Source: an uncultured Ruminococcus sp.
GTDB lineage: Bacteria; Bacillota; Clostridia; Oscillospirales; Ruminococcaceae
Direction: 5' to 3'
NCBI GenBank assembly: GCA_945867875.1
Contig: CAMBJF010000002.1
Span: 1-35,551, forward strand
Length of the DNA: 35,551 nt
A model generated the notes under the pieces. The model had not been told where the DNA came from. It worked only from the letters and a program-made list of their open reading frames with translations, and did no database searches. A program made the translations under genes and the position numbers. Below, piece by piece: positions 1 to 8,483 of the stretch. The first letter of the stretch is position 1, and each line of letters begins with the position of its first letter.

Positions 1-185
1 TTTTAAAGCGGTTGAGCAATCTCAAAATCTTTTCTTAACAAACCAACTTTTATTTAAAATAATCCAATAAAACGATTAAATTTTACCAAAAAAGTATCTG
101 TTCATAAAAAATTTGCATTTGCTGATTATTGCACGGAAAATGTGTTGTTAGAATGCACAAAGGCAATGTAAGAAATAAGTGAGAA

Positions 186-202
186 TTGTAAAACTTTTAC
201 AA
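186..202. promoter_or_regulatory. 17-bp perfect palindrome, candidate operator of the glg operon
   Basis: TTGTAAAA at 186-193 and TTTTACAA at 195-202 are perfect inverted repeats around a single central C. The site ends six bases before the proposed -35 box of the glgB promoter, a usual place for an activator or repressor site. I cannot assign a regulator family. AT-rich palindromes also arise by chance, but 8-bp perfect arms at this position are suggestive. Confidence 0.4.
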
Positions 203-208
203 GACCCC

Positions 209-237
209 TTGTAATCTGATGCACAATCTGTTAAAAT
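209..237 (+). promoter_or_regulatory. Sigma-A-type promoter for the glg operon
   Basis: A -35 box TTGTAA (209-214) is separated by 17 bases from a -10 box TAAAAT (232-237). A TG at 229-230 gives an extended -10. Transcription would start near 244, leaving a leader of about 75 bases before glgB. The 17-bp palindrome lies just upstream. Confidence 0.5.
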
Positions 238-320
238 ATTAGTTAAGATAAGCAGAGGTATCTGCACAAGCGGATCCGGGCTGCTTTTAACAAAGTCTGA
301 AAGGTGGATATAAATTAAAT

Positions 321-2540
321 ATGAGCGAAAATAAAAACAAATCCTCTATCGGAGATTATGATTTTCCTCTCTTTGTTTTCCACGAGGGCAGCAACTGCGA
401 GGCTTTCAACTTCTTCGGTGCTCACAAGGGCGTTAAGGACGGCAGGGAGGGCGTTTACTTCCGTGTATGGGCACCCAATGCAAAGTCCGTTTCCCTTGTC
501 GGCGACTTCAACGAATGGGACAGACGGAAAAATCCTATGTACCGTCTTGATGACCCCACTGTATGGGAAATTTTCGTTGAGGGCGTGGAGCAGTATTTTA
601 CCTACAAATACAGCGTCGAGACCTCTCATATGAGCATTGTTGACAAGGCTGACCCATATGGAACGCATATGGAACTCCGACCCAGCACCGCTTCAAAATA
701 TTTCGATATCGACGGCTATGAGTGGCACGATAAAAAGTGGTACGATCATAAGAAAAAGACCAATGTTTACAAGAGCCCTATGAACATCTATGAGGCTCAC
801 TTGGGTTCCTGGAAGCAGTATAAGGACGGCTCTCCCTTTGATTATGTGAAATTCGCCCACGAAATGTCCGATTATTTAAAGGATATGGGCTACACACATC
901 TGGAGCTTATGCCCCTTGCGGAATATCCCTTTGACGGCTCCTGGGGCTATCAGGTAATCGGATATTACGCTCCCACATCACGCTACGGAACTCCTGAGCA
1001 GTTTATGCAGATGATAGATATTTTCCATCAGAACGGCATAGGAGTTATCCTGGACTGGGTGCCCGCACATTTCCCCAAGGACAGCGCAGGTCTGTTTGAA
1101 TTTGACGGCGACTGCTGCTATGAATACAGCGATCCTCTCAAAAAAGAGCACGCTGCATGGGGTACGAGAGTTTTCGACTACGGCAAGGGCGAGGTAAGGA
1201 GCTTCCTTATTTCAAACGCAATTTACTGGATAGAAAAGTTCCACGTTGACGGACTGAGAGTCGATGCAGTGGCTTCAATGCTGTATCTTGACTATGACAG
1301 ACGTGAGTGGAGACCCAACAAGAACGGCGGTCACGAAAACCTTGAGGCTATTGAGTTTTTGCAGAAGCTGAATACAACAGTATTCTCCAGAAACCCCGAT
1401 GTACTGATGATCGCCGAGGAGTCTACTGCATGGCCTATGGTCACAAAGCCTGCGGATATCGGCGGTCTGGGATTCAACTTCAAGTGGAATATGGGCTGGA
1501 TGAACGACACCCTTTCCTATATGCGCACCGACCCCATTTACAGAGCGGGAGACCACGGCAAGCTCACCTTCTCCTTCTTCTATGCATTCAGCGAGAATTT
1601 CGTGCTCCCTATCTCCCACGATGAGGTGGTCCACGGAAAGGCTTCTCTTTTCAACAAGATGAGCAGCGGCACTATGGAGGGCAAATTTGCAAGCCAGAGA
1701 GCCTTTGCGGCATATATGATAGCTCACCCCGGAAAGAAGCTCAACTTTATGGGCAATGACTTCTCCCAGGTCATCGAGTGGAACTACGAAAAGGAGCTTG
1801 ACTGGATGCTGCTGGGCTTCGAGAGCCACCGCAAGATGAATGATTTCTACAGAGACCTGAATCATCTCTACAAAGAGCTTCCCGCTTTCTGGCACGATGA
1901 TGATTCATGGGACGGCTTCAAGTGGATATGTGCCGATGACTACACTCAGAGCGTCATTTCGTTCAGACGTATCGACAACTCCAATCCCGAAAAGCCTGAG
2001 GAAATTATCGTTGTCTGCAACTTCGTTCCCGTTCAGAGAAATGACTACAAAATAGGCGTTCCCTATGAGGGCACCTACGAGCAGATATTCTCCACCGACG
2101 ACATCAAGTACGGCGGCAGCGGCGAGGTGGACAACGGCAAGATAAAGGCAAAGGAATATTCAATGCACGGCTGCGATTATTCCATCAGCCTTACTATCCC
2201 CGGACTTTCCGCAATGTTCTTCCGTCACGTTACTCCCAAGACCCGCCGCAAAAAGGCAGGGGACAAGATAGACGTTACGGGTACAGCTTCCGTTAAGGAA
2301 ACTTCTTCTTCCAAGGAAGAAACAACTAACGAAGCTCCCAAGAAGTCATCAAAGGCTGCAAAGGCAGAGAAAACGGTCAAGACCGAGAAAACTGCTGCAA
2401 AGAAGCCCGCAGAAGTAAAGGCAGCAGATGCTAAAACATCTGAGACCAAAGCATCTGCAAATGAAAATGAAAAACCGTCGGCAGAGGCTGCTCCCAAGAA
2501 ACGGGGACGCAAGCCAAAGACCGATAAATCGGCGGAATAA
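321..2540 (+). CDS. glgB: 1,4-alpha-glucan branching enzyme with a charged C-terminal tail
   Basis: This is a GH13 glycogen branching enzyme, which cuts alpha-1,4 chains and rejoins them as alpha-1,6 branches in the cytoplasm. An N-terminal CBM48-like beta domain (about residues 30-130, with [17 protein letters not shown]) precedes the catalytic barrel. The nucleophile is Asp315 in DGLRVDAV, the acid/base is Glu366 in IAEES, and the transition-state Asp is Asp434 in HDEVVHG. The all-beta C-terminal domain ends near residue 636. About 103 further residues follow, rich in Lys, Ala, Glu, Ser and Thr and ending in KKRGRKPK, an AT-hook-like motif; ordinary GlgB proteins lack such a tail. The start is set by AAGGTGG at 301-307, with rather wide spacing. 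It is the first gene of the glgBCDA operon, and glgC follows after 32 bases. Confidence 0.95.
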   Translation: MSENKNKSSIGDYDFPLFVFHEGSNCEAFNFFGAHKGVKDGREGVYFRVWAPNAKSVSLVGDFNEWDRRKNPMYRLDDPTVWEIFVEGVEQYFTYKYSVETSHMSIVDKADPYGTHMELRPSTASKYFDIDGYEWHDKKWYDHKKKTNVYKSPMNIYEAHLGSWKQYKDGSPFDYVKFAHEMSDYLKDMGYTHLELMPLAEYPFDGSWGYQVIGYYAPTSRYGTPEQFMQMIDIFHQNGIGVILDWVPAHFPKDSAGLFEFDGDCCYEYSDPLKKEHAAWGTRVFDYGKGEVRSFLISNAIYWIEKFHVDGLRVDAVASMLYLDYDRREWRPNKNGGHENLEAIEFLQKLNTTVFSRNPDVLMIAEESTAWPMVTKPADIGGLGFNFKWNMGWMNDTLSYMRTDPIYRAGDHGKLTFSFFYAFSENFVLPISHDEVVHGKASLFNKMSSGTMEGKFASQRAFAAYMIAHPGKKLNFMGNDFSQVIEWNYEKELDWMLLGFESHRKMNDFYRDLNHLYKELPAFWHDDDSWDGFKWICADDYTQSVISFRRIDNSNPEKPEEIIVVCNFVPVQRNDYKIGVPYEGTYEQIFSTDDIKYGGSGEVDNGKIKAKEYSMHGCDYSISLTIPGLSAMFFRHVTPKTRRKKAGDKIDVTGTASVKETSSSKEETTNEAPKKSSKAAKAEKTVKTEKTAAKKPAEVKAADAKTSETKASANENEKPSAEAAPKKRGRKPKTDKSAE

Positions 2541-2572
2541 GCCGCATAAAACCGAAAGGAAGGATTTTAAAG

Positions 2573-3781
2573 ATGTACACTAAAAAAGAATGCGTCGCAA
2601 TGCTTTTGGCAGGCGGACAGGGCAGCCGTTTGTATGCCCTCACTCAGGATATGGCAAAGCCTGCCGTTCCATACGGAGGAAAGTACAGGATCATTGACTT
2701 CCCTCTTTCCAACTGCGTAAACTCAGGTATCGACACCGTTGGTGTTCTTACTCAGTATCAGCCTCTGGTGCTCAATGACTACATCGGAAACGGTCAGCCT
2801 TGGGACCTTGACAAGCAGTACGGCGGCGCTCACTGCCTGCCTCCTTATCAGACAGCTCTCGGCGCTGAGTGGTATAAGGGCACTGCGAACGCTATCTATC
2901 AGAACATCGCTTTTGTTGACCGATACAATCCCGATTATGTTGTAGTTCTCTCAGGCGACCACATCTACAAGATGGATTACAACGTAATGCTCAGCTACCA
3001 CAAGGAGAAGAACGCTGCGGCTACTATCGCCGTTCTTGATGTTCCTATGGAGGAGGCTTCCCGTTTCGGAATTATGATAACCGATGACGACGGAAACATC
3101 GTTGACTTCGAGGAAAAGCCTAAGAATCCCCGTTCCACACTTGCTTCAATGGGTATTTATATCTTCACCTGGAGCAAGCTCAGACAGTACCTTATCGACA
3201 ACGAGAACAACCCCGATGAGGACAAGGATTTCGGTAAGGCTATCATACCCAATATGATGAACGCAGGCGAGAAGCTTGTTGCTTGGACATTTGACGGCTA
3301 CTGGAAGGACGTTGGAACTCTGGACTCCCTCTGGGAAGCAAATATGGACCTTCTTAATCCCAATATCCCCATTGACCTTTACGACCCCGACTGGAAGATG
3401 TATTCCAGAAACCCCGTTCTCCCTCCTCAGTACATAGGCGACAATGCAAATGTTGAAAACTCTATGATCGCAGAGGGCTGCAACATTGACGGAAACATCG
3501 ACTTCTCCGTTATTTACGAGGGCGTTACCATCGAAAAGGGCGCTACTGTCACCGACTCCATTATTATGCCCGGTACTGTCATCAAGGAGGGCGCTACAGT
3601 TGAGTACGCTATCGTTGGTGAGAACAGCGTCATCGAAAAGGGCGCACACGTTGGTGCACGTCCCGAAACTGTTGAGAACAGAGATGACTGGGGCATCGCA
3701 GTTATCGGAAACAAGATAACCATTGCCGAGGGTCAGGTAGTAGGACCCAAGCAGATGGTCCCCGATATCAAGAAGAAGTAA
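2573..3781 (+). CDS. glgC: Glucose-1-phosphate adenylyltransferase (ADP-glucose pyrophosphorylase), catalytic subunit
   Basis: The protein makes ADP-glucose from ATP and glucose-1-phosphate, the committed step of glycogen synthesis. It is 402 residues, normal for the family. The nucleotidyltransferase domain shows the pyrophosphorylase loop GGQGSRL (residues 14-20), the metal-binding Asp129 in SGDH and the sugar-phosphate Lys182 in FEEKP. The C-terminal part (about 285-375) is a left-handed beta-helix with hexapeptide-like repeats such as VTIEKGATV. The ribosome binding site AGGAAGGA lies 8 bases before the ATG. All catalytic residues are present, in contrast to the following GlgD. Confidence 0.96.
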   Translation: MYTKKECVAMLLAGGQGSRLYALTQDMAKPAVPYGGKYRIIDFPLSNCVNSGIDTVGVLTQYQPLVLNDYIGNGQPWDLDKQYGGAHCLPPYQTALGAEWYKGTANAIYQNIAFVDRYNPDYVVVLSGDHIYKMDYNVMLSYHKEKNAAATIAVLDVPMEEASRFGIMITDDDGNIVDFEEKPKNPRSTLASMGIYIFTWSKLRQYLIDNENNPDEDKDFGKAIIPNMMNAGEKLVAWTFDGYWKDVGTLDSLWEANMDLLNPNIPIDLYDPDWKMYSRNPVLPPQYIGDNANVENSMIAEGCNIDGNIDFSVIYEGVTIEKGATVTDSIIMPGTVIKEGATVEYAIVGENSVIEKGAHVGARPETVENRDDWGIAVIGNKITIAEGQVVGPKQMVPDIKKK

Positions 3782-3810
3782 GAGCTTCACGGAAGGAAGG
3801 TTAATATAAA

Positions 3811-4935
3811 ATGAGCTTAAATAAGAAAATCCTTGGCGTAATTTTCGCCAATATGCACGAGGACGTTGTTCCCGAGCTTACCCGTCAGAGAACAATGGGC
3901 TCGGTTATGTTCGGCGGCAGATACAGACTTATCGACTTCACACTTTCCAATATGGCAAACTCCGGCATTGACGAGGTGGGCGTTGTTACAAAGTCCAACT
4001 ACCAGTCCCTCCTTGACCACTTAGGTTCAGGCAGAGAGTGGGATATGGCAAGAAAGAACGGCGGACTTCACCTCCTCCCTCCTTTCTCCAATATGACAAG
4101 CGGTATGTACAGAGGCCGTCTTGAGGCCCTTTACGGAATCACCGATTTTATCCGTCATTCCGACGCTGATTATGTTATCATGTCCGACTGCGATGTTGTA
4201 ACAAGCCTTGACTACAACAAGCTTTATGACGCCCACATCAAGAGCGGCGCTGACATCACAGCGGTGTATGCAAAGTCCAACCTTGACCTTGACGCTGCGG
4301 CTCACACCAATGTTTTCGGGATCAACAACGAGGGACGCATAAACAACGTTCTCATCAATCCCGAGATAAGCGGTGAGTGCAACATCTCCCTCAATACATA
4401 CATCATCTCCAAGCCCCTGCTTATGAGTATGATAACCGATGCTGCCGCAAAGGGCATCTACAGCTTTGCAAAGAGCATTCTTCAGGCTCAGTGCGGAAGA
4501 TACAAGATAATGGCTTACAAGCACGAGGGATATTTCTCCAAGATAACCTCTATCAAGAGCTATTATGACGCAAATATGGCTCTCCTCGACACTGAGAGCA
4601 GAAAGAAGCTCTTCCCCGACAATGCGCCCGTTTACACAAAGATACGTGATAATCCTCCCGCAAAGTTCGCTATCGGCGCAAAGGTAAAGAACTCCCTTAT
4701 CGCTGACGGCTGCATCATCGAGGGCACTGTTGAAAATTCCATTCTGTTCAGAGGCGCAAAGGTTGCAAAGGGTGCTGTTGTCAAGGACTGCGTAATTATG
4801 CAGGACAGCGTTATCGGCAAGAACTGCAGCATCAGCTGCGTTATCACCGACAAAATCGTAAACATCTCCGACCAGAAGATACTCACAGGCTCCAAGAACT
4901 TCCCCATTTACATTGGCAAGGGCGCACAGATATAA
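3811..4935 (+). CDS. glgD: GlgD, GlgC-like regulatory subunit of ADP-glucose pyrophosphorylase
   Basis: This is a GlgC paralogue of 374 residues with the same two-domain layout: nucleotidyltransferase fold, then beta-helix. The pyrophosphorylase loop GGxGxRL is missing; residues 12-20 read FANMHEDVV instead. The SGDH metal site is replaced by SDCD (residues 125-128). The RYRLIDFTLSN segment is kept. In Firmicutes, GlgD is known to associate with GlgC in a heteromer and change its kinetics while being weakly active or inactive itself. The immediate linkage to glgC (29-base gap, GGAAGGAAGG ribosome binding site) fits that role. Confidence 0.93.
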   Translation: MSLNKKILGVIFANMHEDVVPELTRQRTMGSVMFGGRYRLIDFTLSNMANSGIDEVGVVTKSNYQSLLDHLGSGREWDMARKNGGLHLLPPFSNMTSGMYRGRLEALYGITDFIRHSDADYVIMSDCDVVTSLDYNKLYDAHIKSGADITAVYAKSNLDLDAAAHTNVFGINNEGRINNVLINPEISGECNISLNTYIISKPLLMSMITDAAAKGIYSFAKSILQAQCGRYKIMAYKHEGYFSKITSIKSYYDANMALLDTESRKKLFPDNAPVYTKIRDNPPAKFAIGAKVKNSLIADGCIIEGTVENSILFRGAKVAKGAVVKDCVIMQDSVIGKNCSISCVITDKIVNISDQKILTGSKNFPIYIGKGAQI

Positions 4936-4975
4936 CAAAGTTAAAGCCGAAAATGGCTTGATATCACAGTGACAT

Positions 4976-5015
4976 CGGGCCTGCGGCTTACCCGCAGGCT
5001 CGGTTGCTGTTTTTT
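4976..5015 (+). terminator. Intercistronic hairpin between glgD and glgA, weak terminator or mRNA-stability element
   Basis: An 11-bp stem (4976-4986 with 4992-5002, one G-U pair) has a 5-base loop, and a six-T run follows at 5010-5015, seven bases after the stem. That distance is too long for an efficient intrinsic terminator. Partial termination or 3'-end protection of the glgBCD message, lowering glgA expression, is possible. Confidence 0.45.
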
Positions 5016-5084
5016 CAGAATGCTTCCTGAGACTATTATAAACAGCGGCAATTATACCTTCCGAGAGAAAGGATTTGAATATAT

Positions 5085-6506
5085 ATGAGAATACTTTACA
5101 CAGCTTCCGAGGCGCTCCCTTATGCGGCGTCAGGCGGTCTTGCAGATGTTGCGGGCTCACTTCCTGCGGCTTTGTGCAAGGCAGGACACGACTGTCGTGT
5201 TGTGCTCCCCCTTTACAAGAGCATCAAGCCCGAGCTGAGGAAAAAGCTTAAATTTTTAAAGAACTTCACCGTTGATGTGGGCTGGAGAAAGCAGTACTGC
5301 GGCGTTTTCGAGGGCCACGAAAACGGCGTTACCTATTATCTTCTCGATAATGAATACTACTACGCAAGAGACGGACTTTACGGCTTCTATGATGACTGCG
5401 AGAGATTTGTATTCCTCTCCCGTGCAGTAATGGAGCTTATCAAGCAGATAGACTGGAAACCCCAGATAATCAACTGCAACGACTGGCAGACTGCTCTTGT
5501 TCCCGTTTATTATCAGACCTACTACAAGTTCCAGTACGGCTATGAGGACATCAAGACCGTTTTCACTATCCACAATATCCAGTATCAGGGAAGATACGGT
5601 ATGGACGTTATCAACGATATTATGGGCATACCTATGTATCACGCAAAGCTCCTTGAGTATGACGGTGCTGTGAACCTTATGAAGGCTGCCTTCGAGACCG
5701 CCGACAAGATAACCACCGTTTCCCCCAGCTATGCATGGGAGATACTTGACCCATGGTATTCCCACGGTCTGGACAGGGCTCTTACAAACAAGCAGTATAA
5801 GCTCTGCGGCTTCTTAAACGGCATCGACACCAAGCTTTATGACCCCGAGCACGACCCCCTTATCCCTGCTCATTTCAGCTCAAAGGACATTTCGGGCAAG
5901 GCAAAGTGCAAGGCAGAGCTTCTGAAGTCGCTGAACCTTTCTGCAGGCGACGAGCCTGTTATCGGCATAATCACGAGATTTGTCTCCCACAAGGGCATCG
6001 ACCTTATCAAGTATGTTTTCGAGGAAATGCTGGGACTTGGCTGCAAGTTTGCGGTGCTTGGTTCGGGCGAGAAAATTTACGAGGACTTCTTCAAGGAAAT
6101 GGCGTGGAGATATCCTGACAAGGTAAGCGTTACACTGGGCTTTATGCCTGACCTTGCAAGAAAGATCTATGCAGGTGCGGATATGTTCCTTATGCCCTCT
6201 CAGAGCGAGCCCTGCGGTCTTGCTCAGATGATATCCATGCGCTACGGAACACTGCCTATCGTAAGAGAGACAGGCGGGCTCAGAGACAGCGTAAGAGATG
6301 CAGGCGGCGAGAACGGCAACGGCTTTACTTTCAAGACCTATAACGCTCACGATATGCTTAACGCCGTAAGCAGAGCCTGTGACTATTATCACGACAAGGC
6401 AGCGTGGGAGAAGCTTGTCAAGGAAACTATGAAGAACGATTTCAGCTGGGATAACTCCGCAAAGCTGTATATCGGTCTTTACAAGGAGCTTGCAGGGGAA
6501 GAGTAA
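5085..6506 (+). CDS. glgA: Glycogen synthase (ADP-glucose)
   Basis: This is a GT5-family glycogen synthase of 473 residues, a typical length. It adds glucose from ADP-glucose to the growing alpha-1,4 chain. The N-terminal Rossmann domain begins with ILYTASEALPYAASGGLADV; the E. coli KTGGL loop lysine (Lys15) is Ala15 here, a variant I recall from other clostridial GlgA proteins. The C-terminal GT-B domain has ITRFVSHKGIDL near residue 300 and SEPCGLAQ with Glu375, the equivalent of E. coli Glu377, followed by TGGLRDSV. It ends the operon; the gap of 149 bases after glgD holds a hairpin, and a terminator follows at 6545. AGAAAGGA at about 5065-5072 serves the ATG. Confidence 0.95.
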   Translation: MRILYTASEALPYAASGGLADVAGSLPAALCKAGHDCRVVLPLYKSIKPELRKKLKFLKNFTVDVGWRKQYCGVFEGHENGVTYYLLDNEYYYARDGLYGFYDDCERFVFLSRAVMELIKQIDWKPQIINCNDWQTALVPVYYQTYYKFQYGYEDIKTVFTIHNIQYQGRYGMDVINDIMGIPMYHAKLLEYDGAVNLMKAAFETADKITTVSPSYAWEILDPWYSHGLDRALTNKQYKLCGFLNGIDTKLYDPEHDPLIPAHFSSKDISGKAKCKAELLKSLNLSAGDEPVIGIITRFVSHKGIDLIKYVFEEMLGLGCKFAVLGSGEKIYEDFFKEMAWRYPDKVSVTLGFMPDLARKIYAGADMFLMPSQSEPCGLAQMISMRYGTLPIVRETGGLRDSVRDAGGENGNGFTFKTYNAHDMLNAVSRACDYYHDKAAWEKLVKETMKNDFSWDNSAKLYIGLYKELAGEE

Positions 6507-6544
6507 TACTGATACACCTCAGTATTGGTTCACAATTAACAGAC

Positions 6545-6575
6545 AGACCCGTTTTGTTCGGACGGGTCTTTTTTT
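6545..6575 (+). terminator. Intrinsic terminator of the glg operon
   Basis: The perfect 8-bp stem AGACCCGT (6545-6552) with ACGGGTCT (6562-6569) has a 9-base loop and runs straight into seven T residues (6569-6575). This is a classic Rho-independent terminator, 38 bases after the glgA stop. Confidence 0.92.
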
Positions 6576-6643
6576 GTTTAGGCAAATGCCTATTATGCTG
6601 TAATAACGGTGCAGTGGTTTGACAATTTTGAACATTATTACAA

Positions 6644-6672
6644 TTGACAACGTTTTCATAGTGTGATATAAT
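6644..6672 (+). promoter_or_regulatory. Consensus sigma-A promoter with extended -10 for the GGDEF/EAL gene
   Basis: TTGACA at 6644-6649 and TATAAT at 6667-6672 are both perfect consensus with 17-base spacing, and TG at 6664-6665 adds an extended -10. A second TTGACA lies 25 bases upstream (6619-6624) without a matching -10. The gene should be strongly transcribed unless a regulator acts on it. Confidence 0.85.
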
Positions 6673-6721
6673 ATTTAAATAACATTGGAATTATATTTTT
6701 TTCGGAAGGGGAAAAAAGGGA

Positions 6722-8419
6722 ATGGAAAGCTGTGGATTCGGCGGCTGTGTTCTTGATTTTTGGGGGAAAATTAGTGCAAATACAGATGATATCGGCAGGG
6801 CTGTGCTATGTATCCGTCAGGCTCTTGGCGATGTTGCGGAAAATATCAGACTTGGAAGGGCTGTCCTTTCAGTAAGGGCAGCATCGGACAAAATTAAGAC
6901 AGTGGGGCTTGGTGACACCGAGCTTTATACCTCTCCTGCGGGATATGAGGACAGCGCTGTTACTGTGAGCACGGTTTCAAAGCAGGGCGGAGTTATGTCC
7001 GTTTCGGTATGTCCCGAAAAGGGCACTGAATGGAATGACGGTGAAAAGCAGGCTATGGAACTTCTTGCAAAGACCTGCTGTCTCCTTTGCAGCAGGGCAA
7101 AGGCTGTTGAGCTTATGGAGGAAGCCAAGTTCATCGACAATCTGACAGGGGTTGCCAACACTGACGGATTTACCCGCTATGTGGGTATGCTTGCGGCAAA
7201 GGGCGAGCTTGTGAATTACGCTGCGGCGTTTATGAACATTAAGAATTTCAAGTACGTTAACAAGGTCTACGGCAGCGGGCAGGGCGATAAGCTTTTAAAG
7301 CAGTTTGCGGAGTCTATGAGCAAGTTTATCGGCACTGACGGAAAATTTGCCCGTCTTGGCGGCGATAATTTTATCCTGCTTATCAAAAAGGGCAGAGTTA
7401 ACGACCTCCGTGTTTTTATTGATGCACTTTCTTTTGAAATGGGCGGGGGCGAAATTACTCAGGCTTATGACCTCAGGCTGCGTATGGGAATTTACGAAGC
7501 CTGTCAGAATGATACGGTATCGGACATTATGAACAAGTCCTCAATTGCCTACATAAATGCAAGGTCGGACAGGGTCAAGGACGTTGTTTATTTCTCGCCG
7601 CTGCTCCTTGAAGAATCAAACCACAGAAAAACCATATCCACACTTTTCCCAAAGGCTCTCGAAAAGAGGGAGTTTGCGGTATATTATCAGCCTAAGGTAA
7701 GTCTTGATGACAATAAGCTCTGCGGCTGTGAGGCTCTTTGCAGATGGATACGTGACGGCAAGGTCGTTCCGCCTATGGAATTTATCCCCGTGCTGGAAAG
7801 CGAGGGCTCGGTTTGCAGGCTCGATTTTTATGTGCTTGAAAGGGTCTGCGAGGACATTAAGGGCTGGCTTGATGCGGGCATTGAGCCTGTAAAGGTGTCG
7901 GTGAATTTCTCGAAGAATCATCTTCACAACAAGCGCCTTGCCGACCAGATAATCGGCATTATCAAGAAATACGGCATCGGCGGAAAGTATCTCGAAATTG
8001 AGCTTACCGAGATGACAGGCTCTGATGACCTTAATGCAATGAGCGTTTTCGTGGACGTGATGAAGGAAAACGGCGTGGGCACATCTATCGACGATTTCGG
8101 AACGGGATATTCCTCTCTCAACCTCTTAAAAGACCTTGATGTTGATGTTATCAAGCTGGACAAATCTTTCTTTACCAATATAAACGAAGCTGACGGCGGC
8201 ATTTCCACCGATAGGATTGTTGTCAAGAACATTGTAAATATGGTGAATGAGCTTAATATGGAGGCTATTTCCGAGGGCGTTGAGACAAAGTCTCAGGCGG
8301 ATTTCCTCAGAAATGTGAATTGCAGTATGGCTCAGGGCTTCCTGTTTGACCGTCCTCTGCCAAAGGGCGAGTTTGAGACAAGGCTCACTGACGGGGAGTT
8401 TTATACGGATAAAGGTTAA
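6722..8419 (+). CDS. c-di-GMP phosphodiesterase with a degenerate GGDEF and an intact EAL domain
   Basis: The 565-residue protein has three parts. Residues 1 to about 130 form an unassigned, possibly GAF-like sensory domain without membrane segments. Residues about 135-290 form a GGDEF domain whose signature reads GGDNF (213-217): the catalytic Glu is Asn, so diguanylate cyclase activity is unlikely. Residues about 305-555 form an EAL domain. It keeps Glu337 in EAL, the Asn of SVNFSKN, the Glu of LEIELTE, the Asp pair of DDFGTGYSS, the Lys of VIKLDKSF, the Glu of EGVET and the Gln of QGFLFDRP, the set needed for c-di-GMP hydrolysis. I infer a soluble phosphodiesterase whose GGDEF may sense GTP. 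It is a single-gene unit with its own promoter, ending at a hairpin shared with the convergent trp operon. Confidence 0.9.
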   Translation: MESCGFGGCVLDFWGKISANTDDIGRAVLCIRQALGDVAENIRLGRAVLSVRAASDKIKTVGLGDTELYTSPAGYEDSAVTVSTVSKQGGVMSVSVCPEKGTEWNDGEKQAMELLAKTCCLLCSRAKAVELMEEAKFIDNLTGVANTDGFTRYVGMLAAKGELVNYAAAFMNIKNFKYVNKVYGSGQGDKLLKQFAESMSKFIGTDGKFARLGGDNFILLIKKGRVNDLRVFIDALSFEMGGGEITQAYDLRLRMGIYEACQNDTVSDIMNKSSIAYINARSDRVKDVVYFSPLLLEESNHRKTISTLFPKALEKREFAVYYQPKVSLDDNKLCGCEALCRWIRDGKVVPPMEFIPVLESEGSVCRLDFYVLERVCEDIKGWLDAGIEPVKVSVNFSKNHLHNKRLADQIIGIIKKYGIGGKYLEIELTEMTGSDDLNAMSVFVDVMKENGVGTSIDDFGTGYSSLNLLKDLDVDVIKLDKSFFTNINEADGGISTDRIVVKNIVNMVNELNMEAISEGVETKSQADFLRNVNCSMAQGFLFDRPLPKGEFETRLTDGEFYTDKG

Positions 8420-8429
8420 CGGATAATGA

Positions 8430-8459
8430 AAGCCGCTTCCGACGATTCGGGAGCGGCTT
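8430..8459. terminator. Hairpin between the convergent GGDEF/EAL gene and trpA
   Basis: A 13-bp stem (8430-8442 with 8447-8459, one G-U pair) has the 4-base loop CGAT. No long T-run follows on either strand (GTTTCAT on plus, TTTCATT on minus), so it is a modest bidirectional terminator or an RNA 3'-end stabiliser. The right arm GGGAGCGGCTT is shared with the terminators at 23969 and 25607. Confidence 0.6.
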
Positions 8460-8483
8460 GTTTCATAATATTCGTATTATATA

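Larger units (their letters stand above)
1..320. other. Gene-free AT-rich stretch upstream of glgB
   Basis: This stretch has no convincing coding region. It is AT-rich and holds the palindrome at 186-202, the promoter at 209-237 and the glgB ribosome binding site (AAGGTGG, 301-307), all described separately. In positions 1-185 I see runs of A and T but no terminator hairpin or RNA gene I can name. The window begins inside this intergenic region, so the upstream gene is unknown. Confidence 0.6.

Noticed and set aside
2551-3810. CsrA binding sites at the glgC and glgD ribosome binding sites (AGGAAGGA), given that CsrA controls glycogen genes in E. coli
   Set aside because: Purine-rich GGA repeats occur in most ribosome binding sites here, and no hairpin presents GGA in a loop.
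4027-5160. Open frame of 377 codons on the minus strand opposite glgD
   Set aside because: It lies wholly opposite well-supported genes, has no recognisable domain or ribosome binding site, and reflects codon bias of the real strand.
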